Source: Antennarius striatus (lineage: Eukaryota; Chordata; Actinopteri; Lophiiformes; Antennariidae). From it: DNA of 64,000 nt. Both the position numbers and the translations under genes were made by a program. The notes below the pieces were generated by a model. That model did not search any database. It was not told the origin of the DNA and saw only the letters and a program-made list of their open reading frames with translations. This document shows, in pieces, positions 32,251 through 43,000 of the stretch. Each line of letters opens with the position of its first letter. Position 1 is the first letter of the stretch. The stretch lies in NCBI RefSeq assembly GCF_040054535.1, contig NC_090796.1:7057001-7121000 (forward strand). Reading direction: 5' to 3'.

Positions 32251-34990
32251 TCTGCAGCTCTTTTCATTGAAGCATAAGCCGAATCTAAAGCAGTTTAAAA
32301 TCACCTTGTCTCCTGTCATTGTTATACCATAAGCAGTTAATTACACAGGCTGAACGAGAGCTTTGGACTCAAATGGCTCTGGTCAAGAAAACAACAGATG
32401 TTCTCTGTGGCATTAGTGACACTTAACATATGACAGAGGCCAAAAGGTCATGTGTGGCGTCAGAGACACACTCGCTCAGTTCCTTCTGACCACACACACT
32501 TCTGAAAACATGAGAGTCCTACAATTTTATCAAAGGACATTAAATACTAGTTTCTATAAAAACCCAGAGTAATAAAAACCTAAAACTTACCAGCAACATG
32601 ATCTGCTGAACCTGAGTAATGCAGTATTCAACTGCACAGAATGTGCAACAGAGATTTCAAAGGCTTTTTTTATTCGGATAAAACGTTCTGAATGAATGCT
32701 TTGAAATAATGTAAGGCAAAGAAATTATCATTCTGTCCTGTTATATGAAAAAAAAATCAATGTGTGAATCTCTAGGGAAACAAAATGCTTGTTGTTTAAC
32801 ACTGTGATCTTGACTGAACTAGTTTAATTCATTTTTATAATTCACATAGCTGTTTTTAATGTGGTTCTGTCTGTGTACTTTATTTCTGGCACATGAATTA
32901 CACAGTGAAGAGAATGCAAGTGTAAGATCCATCTTTGTTCCTTTAATGGAGATGAGCATTAAACTATTTTTTCAGTGACAGAGGAGGCTCTGTATAAAAA
33001 GAAATAAAAAAGCAAAGACATAAAAGTCTCCATCTCACCATTCAGAACTCAATTTAATCAATAATGGTGCTGAAGAGCAAAGGGAAGCCAATGAAGGCCA
33101 TTCTAAATATGTTCCTACTGATATTATACAATTTAGCCTGCATCTTATGATTGATTTTATGAGTAGGGTAAAATAATAAAATAACATTCAAAGACCATGT
33201 TTTATTAAGAAAGGGGTTTCCTGTCGCCACAAACCAACAGAGAATCATCACCTGACTGCAGTTCATCTCAACCCCTTATATCATTTGAGCATCCTTCAGC
33301 TGACTGTTTCGGTTTTCTTTGCTGTGGTTATGATCTCAGCAGACAAACAGGTATCTTTTGTCCATATATTTTAAAAGATCTTGGTGAATTATTATGAAGC
33401 ACTTAGCAGCTAAAAAGCCAGTGGTTTCCCACAGAAGTAGTTTGAGACCACAAGGATCTGCAAGAACACTGAAAACTGAACTGTAATTTATTACAGGGTG
33501 ATAAATGTGTTCCATTTATAGCTTGTTCAAATGCCCCCAAAAAAGAAAAAAAGAAAAAAGAAAAGGTGGGTGAAGACATCAGCCAATGCTGTTGTAATCA
33601 GTGGTTTGGTGTCTGAAGAAACACATCAGAAACTGTCCAGGTCTTATTCCATCCATAATGTTGTGACTTCTGCTTAAAGCTGTTGTCTTCATGCATACAA
33701 GATTTTTAAATGTTGAATGTTTTGATGGGATTTGTTTGTACATGTGTTTGTTACCATTGTCCTGTTTTGCTCAACCCCTTTTTTCCCTAAACAATCAATA
33801 ATGTATTGTGTCATATTTTATAATACAGCAATATTGGAGAGCACTTATCATCTAAAAACTGCCTTCGTCACAGGAGTGATTGAGTTCCTTGTTTCGTCAC
33901 CTGTAGTTCTCACAGTACCTTTGATAGCTGGCATTCTTCAGGAAACCCATAATTAATAAATCTGTGATGCATCTGACTGAGGAAAAGCTGTCTTTATACC
34001 CTATTTATACACATACTCCACACTGTGACTGTGAACTTTGCCAGGTATTTGGTCAGAAAACCAAATACCTGGAAACATTTTGATATTCTAAACCAGGGTA
34101 AGTGTTAAACTAACATGCTGGATATGTTATACCATCTCGCTAATAGTCAGCATTAGTTTTGTCAGCGTTATCAATTAGGATACTTCTATTGCATTCATCA
34201 CCACCATGCCTAATAATTCAACGGATTAGATTAGATTAGATATATTTTAATGATTACAAACTGTCAAATTCACATCCTGGCAGAGCCGCTGCTAGATCTA
34301 CATGCTTGTAGACTTAAGTCTTATTCCAAAACCATAAAACACTAGACATGAACACTTTTTGGTTTTATAAGGATGCTATTAATATACACTTTCCATAGAA
34401 TGTGATTTACACAGGAGAAGATGATGTGGTTCATAAGTGAAAATTTTTAAATTTAGATGACACTTGTTCAAAGAAATTATAGAAACAAAAATGAAGTAGA
34501 TACACTATTACAGTAAGTACATGATTATAAATGAACTAAGCATAAGTATACGTTTAAAAAGTATTATATTATTCATATATCCAAATATAAAAGGCTAATT
34601 TATGGATGTTTTTCATTGATAACAGCTGCTAATAGCACAATTTAGTTTGTATGTAAATGTTGTATATGGTCAAAAATATTAACATCATTTAGCACAAGAT
34701 ACAGACACACACATCTCACTGATCAAACATGTTATGCACTGTAGTGTTATTAATTCCTTACTTCATTTGAACATCAGCCTCAACTCTTTAACTACTTTTG
34801 ATCACATTTCACCATGAATGAACAGTTCACCTATGCAACTGGATTTATTAGAAATGCAATGTCAGGCATCATGCTCACTCGCATGATTCTGTGCAAGATT
34901 ATCAGTTTTATTCCATCTTAAATGCAATAATGCTATATTTTCTTCTCCAAATACCCCAAATTGACATGTTGTCATGAATTCTGGAGCTGC
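32251..34990. other. AT-rich region between convergent nptx2 and tmem130 3' ends
   Basis: No gene recognised. It contains a 13-bp-arm inverted repeat (34041-34072) and a short ATTAG repeat near 34226-34240. A minus-strand AATAAA (plus-strand TTTATT at about 34907-34912) is suitably placed as a tmem130 polyadenylation signal. Confidence 0.5.
34041..34072. repeat. perfect inverted repeat, 13-bp arms, 6-bp loop
   Basis: CCAGGTATTTGGT (34041-34053), CAGAAA, ACCAAATACCTGG (34060-34072). In RNA of either strand it would form a stable hairpin. It lies in the convergent intergenic interval and is not followed by a U run. Confidence 0.9.
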
Positions 34991-36759
34991 CTACGATGCG
35001 TATTGACTCCCATGCTGCAACAGGAGAGGTTCTTTTTCTCCCCTTTCCACATTGGAGAAGTTTAAAAGAATTGAGTTTTGGCCATCAGAGTCTTGTTTCT
35101 TCATGAAAACAGCGTTGCTGGAGGTGGCAATCTGCAGAAATCACACATTGCCGGAAAAACACAAGTCAGCTCTCAAAACATACATAATGTTTGGCAATTT
35201 CTGTCGAAAAGTACAGTATATCAGTTATTATAAGTATTGACAATCAGTCCAATAATGGTTTTGGACATTTCTATATCATGCACAAGTTATTGAAGTGGTG
35301 TTTTATATTTCTGGAAGCAGACAGCCTCCTTGTGGCTGTGAAAATACAGTCGCAGATGCTCTTTACTATGAGGGAGTAAGGGACACAGTGATTATTTATT
35401 GCTACACATGAAGATGCATGCCACTTACCGACAGCTATCTTATCAAAGCATGTTTAGAAAGTACACTCTGCATGCAATGAAGCCATTTTAATATTAAATA
35501 TAACATTACTTCTGTTTCCTATTTTATGTTTCATGTTTAGTCTCATTTTTCTAAGACAGTTGTAAATATGCGTGGCTCTTTTACCCCTGATCTGTTGTAA
35601 TGGCGAGGACGGCAAGCGATGACGGTGATGAAGGAGAAAGTGGCTGCAAGAATTGCAGCAGATGACAGCATGAAAAGCAGGTTGGCATTATCTGCAGATG
35701 AAAAGGAGTCACACATCTTACTAGGAGGGCAACAACAACACATTTCAATGAGGTTTCATTTTTGTACAGAATATGTACTGTATATGTATGTATTTGAATT
35801 CATCACATAATATGAAGGCAAATAAAAATAAGAGGTTTATAGGCTCTTGTCTTCCAGTGAAGGAAATGTTTATGCTTTAGCGTACAAAAACATTTTTCAA
35901 TTCATTTGAACATATAATATTCACTATATGTTCAATAGTGAACATATAGTAACATAACTTCACAATGTGTTCAATTCTCTTGAACATATAGTGTATTTAT
36001 GTTAAGTTCAAGTATTTTCTTAGAAACTGAATATTTTAGCAGCTATCTGCCAAATTCAATGTTTTGAATGATAATAATTTTAATGTACGAACTACAGAAT
36101 ACGTGAGAACGCTTGTTGTTGTTGTTCTGTGGTCAGATATAAAATGTGCGACAGCTCCGTACTAGTGAAAAGATAACTGTCTTTTTTCTTTTTTTGCTCC
36201 GCCTCAAAAAAAAAGAAGAATTTAACAGAAGTTTGTATAAATTAAATTGAATTCTGTAAGTAACAGCATTATGACAAGACCACTCCAGCAATTAGTCACA
36301 CAGCACAATAGTACAGCAACAAAAAGCAAAGAAGCTACAACTAACATCTGGTAATTATGAATTTTAATTGGCTCACAGGAGCAAATCAATTGCACACAGC
36401 AGTCATATGCTGGGAACTCAGGCTGCTCTATGCCTGGATTCTTCCATATTCTCTGCTCCCTGTCTCTCTGTGGAACTAATACAGCTGAAAGGCACATGCT
36501 TGGTTTTATCTGAAACACCTCATGACAAGCACAGTTTCTCACATAGTCACAACAACATCTCAGCGTGTGGACAGCTAATTACAAAAGAAAAAGCTCTACT
36601 CATGCAAAAAGTGTCTTAATTTTTTTTAAAAAGTGACTAAAGCATCACTTTTTTTCAGGTTCTGAAGGGTCTTTTATAAAGTCTGAAAAAAGTATTAAGT
36701 CAACTCATAAATTAAACCACAGTTCAGTGCTGAGTCCTGAAATCCTATGTTGCGTGTAA

Positions 36760-36844
<85 letters not shown>

Positions 36845-38195
36845 CCACCCACTGCTTCTCTTGACATAGAGGCTGAAGGAGGTCTGCAGCTTGCTGATGT
36901 CATTGCGTACGCTGATGTCCAAGCAGTGGATGCCAGCAGAGGTGAAGGTGAGGTTCAGGTGCAGCGTGTTCTCATACAGCTTAGTCAGGGTGCATTCTGA
37001 CGTCGTGTCTAGCACACAATTGGGGAGGATATGCCAGCATACCCACATGGGAGGACTGCAAACACACCACGCACCCATTTGAACTGATCACACACATTCA
37101 ATTGAATATTTGCATCTCATCATAAATCTGAAACCAAACGCAACTTACCTTCCATCAACATGAACAGCCAAACTGGTATTCTGAGATACCTGATAGTCTG
37201 AAGGCCCTTTCAACTCAATGTGTTTAATGGCATCTGTAAATTCATTTAAATTTTTAGTGATATCTTTATTATCTTGGATTATTTTAAGCACAACTGCACA
37301 TAGAAAGTTATGTGTGCTTTTATATTAATTCCTTTTACAGTTCATTTAGCAGCAAATATTAAATGATGTAGTTTATTGAGGAACCAGGATTATTTTCTGG
37401 TATCAATGTCAACTCATACTTGTTTTAGTTAAGTTTTGTTTTCCTCAAATCACAATCTGGTATTAAGTTGTGCATAAAATATCTTGACTCATTTATCTGC
37501 AACTGATATAAAAGTATGGAAAACTACAAACCAAGTACTTGGACATCCTTGGAGTAGGAATCGGTGAGGAGAGGTGCATGTTCTGTCACATTCACTCCAA
37601 GTTTCAGACGCAGAGTGTAATTCCCTGATTCTGGATAATTGTAACGGACAACCGGCTCAGTCCCTTGGATCACCTCTCTGAATCAAAAATTAAAGTATAT
37701 ATTATAGAGAAAGAAAGGCCAAATCTTTATTTACATCTCAAATATGGAAAAATGCAAGTACCCGTTCCCTAGGTCCCACGTGTAGGTGAACTTTGCTCCG
37801 CTAAAGTTCTTTTGAGGATCGAAGAGTTCAAACATTGTCTCGGTGGGTATATCCGAAGCCAGTTCCCCTGTGTCCCTCACATAAGTGGCATTTCCCTCCG
37901 TCTGATAGAAAACCAATTTCCCAGCAACATTTTCTGATTCAAAGAGAATACATATTTAGCAGTACAGCCTGAGTACCCAGTTTAAATGAAAAGTAGTGGA
38001 TTGCTTACCCAACTCTACCAAAGGGCCTAGTGTCTCTGCCACACCCAGGATAAACAAGAGCAGAAGCATCAACACCCACAGACTTCTTCCTCTGTCAGTA
38101 AAACATCACATTGTTTAAGATGGACTTAATATTAACAAAAATTACAAAATAATTAGTTGTTAAATCTACCCATCCATGTCTGCAGGTCTTCTCAT
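34991..38195 (-). CDS. tmem130: TMEM130, PKD-domain type I membrane glycoprotein (eight coding exons, about 320 aa)
   Basis: A relative of PMEL and GPNMB with unknown molecular role. Exons in transcript order: 38170-38195, 38009-38091, 37762-37933, 37532-37677, 37149-37233, 36853-37055, 35585-35691 and 34991-35131. All join in phase (963 nt). The product starts MRRPADMDGGRSLWVLMLLL, a signal peptide. A PKD domain follows (TYTWDLGNG and YNYPESGNYTLRLKL), then a cysteine-patterned segment (PPMWVCWHILPNC ... SECTL ... GIHCLDISV) like the Kringle-like domain of PMEL/GPNMB. One transmembrane helix is in exon 7 (NANLLFMLSSAAILAATFSF). The tail exon ends NVERGEKEPLLLQHGSQYAS, with an acidic dileucine motif (EKEPLL). 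Several N-glycosylation sequons are present. It is shorter than human TMEM130 (about 435 aa). The gene name rests on synteny plus domains; gpnmb-like is the alternative. Confidence 0.87.
35923..35950. repeat. perfect inverted repeat, 12-bp arms
   Basis: ACTATATGTTCA, ATAG, TGAACATATAGT. Further copies of GAACATATA occur at 35908 and about 35983, so the motif is locally repeated. It lies in the tmem130 intron between exons 36853-37055 and 35585-35691. Confidence 0.85.
36763..36842. repeat. (TG)40 microsatellite beside a tmem130 splice donor
   Basis: A pure 80-bp run. On the transcribed strand it is (CA)n beginning 10 nt into the intron that follows the exon at 36853-37055. Confidence 0.95.
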
Positions 38196-39784
38196 GGAGC
38201 TCCTTCTCCTTCTGCCTGTCTTTGAAACTCAGAGCACACATGAGAGCCATGAAGCCTTGAAATTATCATCATGCGTTTCATCATGTGGTTCAGGAATGGC
38301 AACCAGTGTTGGTTACAGTCGTCACTGATGTGGGACATATTTCCACAATTAGAAAATGCCCCTGAAAACAACAGCAAAATTGATGTTAAAAATGGTCACA
38401 GGTGGTGGATAATGATAGATAAGGTTTTTCTACTGCAGATTTCCACACGATGGTGCTAACAACTCAAGTATGATCTGAGTGGGTTATCCAGTGTGACTGT
38501 TATTTATTTTTTAAATATTTATTTTATTTATTTATTTATTGTCAGTATATTTTTTCATCTTTCTGTCCCCTGCATATACAGAGAAAAAGAATACAACCGC
38601 TTGTACACAATGATATGTGTGTCGGTGTAGGTGCTCAGTCATCTAGGTGGAGATAAATCATCTGCTTGGATGAGAGGTGCTATCAGACTTTAAGCAAGTC
38701 CAGTTGATTCTTTTCTGCTCTTCTTGATTTACACTGACAGCTATCTGTACTCTAAAGGCACAAAAATGCACCAATCCAACCATGTTTGATCATTTATTTA
38801 ATGATATCAGCAGAATGATGGAAGATGATATAATTTTTGAACAAGTAACACAACGTATTAATAAATGATGGTACCGTACTTCACATCAAGTGTGTAAGGT
38901 TATTTATATCCTGATACCGATTGCCGTGAAGCCTGGGGGAAAACACAGCTGGTGAAAATGTGACCATATAACTGAAGGGATGTGTCGCCCCCCTCAGGTC
39001 ACGAAAGATAATGTTTAAAATTACATGACAAGCAATGTGGACACATTGATTACTCGTTGATTTAGTAATTGACTTGATTACTTGACAATAAATTTACATT
39101 GTAATATCGCGTCTTAATAATAATATCAATGAATAAATGAAATAAATATAACGTATGACATAATATGAAAACAGAAAGCATTTAAATGAGTGCTGTAAGT
39201 AAAAATGTAATGTTATGCTCCTTCATCTGACGTATATGACACATTATGAGTTAATATGGTGTTTTACAATATTCTTGAACAATCATCTTAACACAATTAG
39301 TCATATGCAAACAGAAAAAGACTGGTTCCAAGTCAAAAAGCTACATATTTACAAGACATCACAATTAAAAATGCACTATAATCTGAATAATAATTAGTCG
39401 AATATTTCCACAATGTCGTAGTGCTGCTTCAGCTTCAAATGATGATATGAATATACATATATAATAATTACTATCTTAATACACCGTAAATAATAAAGGA
39501 ACATATATAAAATAAAATAGACTGAATAAATTGAATACAGTATGTGCGTTACAGTATATGAATGAATGAACTTCCATCGCCACAGACTTCTACAGTGAAA
39601 TTTAGCGCCGCCTACTGATCAGTCAGAGCATTCGTATCAAAAGTCAAAATATGTCACATCGTCAAAAAGAGCGTTGAAATCTGCATTTCGGAAGTAACAC
39701 AGCTAGACACACAGATATCATACAGATTTACATTTTTACAATTTATAAAATAATAAATAAATTAATTGATTAATTTTAAAACAT
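38196..39784. other. divergent intergenic region, tmem130 and baiap2l1
   Basis: Contains the tmem130 5' leader just above 38195, whose start is not determined, then AT-rich DNA. A (TTTA)n-like run lies at about 38502-38542. A segment at about 38620-38745 resembles a dispersed fish repeat (see separate entry). No other gene seen. Confidence 0.5.
38620..38745. repeat. probable fragment of a dispersed fish repeat
   Basis: Contains GTGCTCAGTCATCTAGGTGG, then GGATGAGAGGTG and AAGCAAGTCCAGTTG. These blocks recur in many teleost sequences in this order as I remember them. Family not named; boundaries approximate. Confidence 0.35.
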
Positions 39785-40077
39785 CGCGTGACGTCACGCG
39801 CCCTGCCTCGCGCTCCCCCCGCCCACTCCGTCAGCCTCTAAACTCTCGGGGAATTCTCTGCGTGTGGGTCAGTCGGTGTGTCCGCCGTGGACTGGAGAGG
39901 TAGTCGGAGCTGCGTGTTGGTGGTGTGGGTGCAAACAGGGACCCAGGTCGTGCGTGGGATTTAATCACTCGGAGCGAGCGAACGCGTGGATATACAACAC
40001 TGATTTTTTTTTTTTTGTATTTGTTGCTGATTTTTTTTTTTTTTTGGACTTCGGGGCTGGAGCAACAACCTGTCGTC
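39785..40077 (+). promoter_or_regulatory. baiap2l1: baiap2l1 promoter and 5' leader with palindromic CRE
   Basis: A perfect 16-bp palindrome, CGCGTGACGTCACGCG at 39785-39800, contains a full CRE. It is followed by C-rich GC-box-like sequence (CCCCCCGCCCA at about 39817-39827) in an otherwise AT-rich neighbourhood. The leader before the ATG holds two long T tracts (about 40004-40016 and 40031-40045). No TATA box at the usual distance. Confidence 0.5.
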
Positions 40078-43000
40078 ATGTCTCAGGCTCCGGAGGAAGT
40101 GAGCAAGCTTACTGAAAACACGTACAAGGTGAGTCCACGACCAAAATTAACAGACTGGATTCAAGATTTTATTTATTTGTTTATTTATTTTTTTACGAAC
40201 AGGGATTTAAACTTTCAAAACAATTTTTTTTTTAGGCAAACTTTAAAAAAATAGAACAATAAAAACGCTAAATAAATGTAAGAAAAAAAAAGAAAAGCTG
40301 ATAAAATAGCTTGTCACTCACTTAGACTTAGTCACACACTTTACAGTTTAGTTTTATTCTATTCATAAGGGGGCATTTAAACCAAACCTCAGCTGTAAAA
40401 GCCTGATGTTTACCTTACCGGTGAGGAGAATGGAGTTTATCTCGTCAATCAACAGACTATATCTTGTCAAGTGACATGATCGTAATCTACTCAGAGGGGT
40501 TGATTCTGCAGTCGTGCCGGGTTGATCTAATCAAGTTTACTTTATTGCCTGTCAGTCGTGATAAAGAGGTGTGAACGTGGGCCTGCATTTCTGCTTCAGT
40601 GGTGACCAGTATCTTTCAACTATGAAAAAGTTTTGGTGTCCATGTTCAGTACGATTTGGAGTTAGTACTCTTTTTTTTTTTTTTAATAAAAGAAAAAGAT
40701 TCAATGCATTAAGGAATAGAAGTTGTATGCGTGAGACAAAGTCCTACCTGTAGTTTACAGTCTGCAGCAGTTTCAGATGGGAAGAAGAGAAGAGAAATAA
40801 AACGATAAATGAAAACAAGGAGCCTGTTGCCCTCTTTTTTTTCTCTCCTGCTCTGTTCCTTTCTTCATGAATCGTCATACCTGCCCCTCCATTGTTCAGT
40901 GTAGGGAGTGCCAGGGGAGCAGAAACAGGGGAGGTGAACAGCGCTTGATTGTTGAAATATTTCCAGAGACACAAAGTTGGGGGTGGAGAAATGAGGTTCA
41001 TGCCACAAATGTCTGCAAATTTGTGTGGGACTTTGCTCTTTTGGGGGAGTCATAAAGCACACGTGAGGGGTCAAGTTAAAGATTGCAAGTCCCATTGTTT
41101 TCACGTCGTATTTATAGAGCACAGGCACATGGACTTGTTTTCATGTCTTACTCTACTCCACCCAATCCCATAAAAATAGCCTCATAGCTTTGTTTTCCTC
41201 AGCAAGTGTTTTAAGTGAGATAAATTGAACGTAAGTGCCAAGTAATTTAAAAATGTGAGTCATTAATCATGAAGGTGGGCTTCTCTTGCTGATTTTCCCC
41301 ACTACCTTTGTTTGTTTCTTCCAGATTGTGATGGATCAGTTCAACCCAGGACTGAGGAACTTGGTCAACCTTGGGAAGAACTATGAGAAATCAGTCACAG
41401 GTAAAAACACCTTTCATCCACTTATGAGACATATAGGACATCTAAGAAGCTATGAGATAGTATAACCTTTAATTTGGCCTTTATTTTTATCAAATTTAAC
41501 CTCACTTTTTGAGTAGTTAGGCTAGAAGATTTTCCACTTACTTAACCAGTCATATGTTGATGTGTGTCTGTCTCCCTTGCAGCCATGACCCTTGCAGGAA
41601 AGGCCTATTTTGATGCTGTTTCTAAGGTTGGAGAGAATGCTATGGTGTCTCCAGTCTCTAGAGAACTCGGTGAGTTTTATGAAGATCCACACACCTCCCT
41701 GCAGCCGGTGAAATTTGAAGGCAGTCCGCATAATTTAGGTTAATTTATTGTTTCACAGTCCTGCTGACACTTTCATGAGAATATTCTTTCAAGCTGGTTT
41801 GGCTGATACGAAGCTAGCAGCTTAGCTTAGCTTAATTTGGCATCTTAACATCTGGAAAAGACCTTTCTGGAATCCTTGTTGGTCAGTAGAAATCTACCAC
41901 TGTCTTCCCCCTGGTCCTTTCTCTTCTCTGCCTGTTCTCTAAGGCTGTTCTCAGCTTGCGCAGGTTCATTTCCATCCATTCTGGTTATTTTCCATCAGTC
42001 CGGTGACTCATCTCCAATTATTCAAGCATTGCAGAAATTTTGCGCTGACCCACATTGTCCAGGGGTCCTAATTCTAGGATGATGTTCGACACAGGGAATG
42101 AGAGTAGAGCAGTAAAACTGGAATGACAGTGCTCTATCATTTAGCCCTCACTTGGAAAGTTACGACTGTGGTGAATGTCGCTATCCGTGTCATCATGCAA
42201 CATATAGTATCAGTCTGAAACTGTGTCCTAACCTTCCATTGGTACTCGTGTCCTTGAAATTTCTCTTTTTCTGCGATCGTATTTGCATCATTTAATAGTC
42301 AAATAAAAAGTTGATGGCACCGGGCTGGGTGAAGAGATCTCCCAGAACTGTTGCTGTGTGAAAGACATGAAAAAAACAAGGCAGCCTAGCTGAACTTAAG
42401 AGACGTCACTGTCTGCAAATGAATGAAGAAGACATTACATCATACTAAAGAAAAAAATCCAGTCACGCATGTCACCTCTCGCTTGAAGTCAGACAGTTTT
42501 TCTTGGCCATTCTGGAATCATGGAGCATCAGGAAGTTTTGAAAATTACTCCAGCTACGAAGTTCCATCAGAAATTAGGGACCCTCCTCTCTGCAAGCGGA
42601 AATCTTAATTTTGAAATTGAGATATCAGTCTCAATGATCGCAGTGAGACTGATAGAGATTGGCAATGATTTCCACGCTCCGATGTGATGCAGCGTTGATC
42701 AAGTTTGTCAGGCTGCACCTGCCAGATAACAATGCCGGTAATGCACGTTGAATCACGTGTTGATGTTGCAGAGTCGGTTGGTGACATTTTCACATACCAG
42801 AAACGATGTGAAACGTTTAAAGCCTTAACGCTGCTTTCACAGTGAAGCCCTTCTGGTTCATGACAAAAAAATACATTAGAGGTGAGTATTTCACAGTTTT
42901 TCCTGTGGGCAAAAATGTCTGCAGAGAGAGAGAGAGAGAGAGAGACGAGAAATGTCATCTCTGGTAGATTTAAAAGAGACAAACTTGAATAAATATGTCT

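Noticed and set aside
36849..36852. Alternative tmem130 donor GTGGCC, four bases downstream
   Set aside because: It would leave phase 2, while the next exon needs phase 1. The upstream GTGGGT donor fits.
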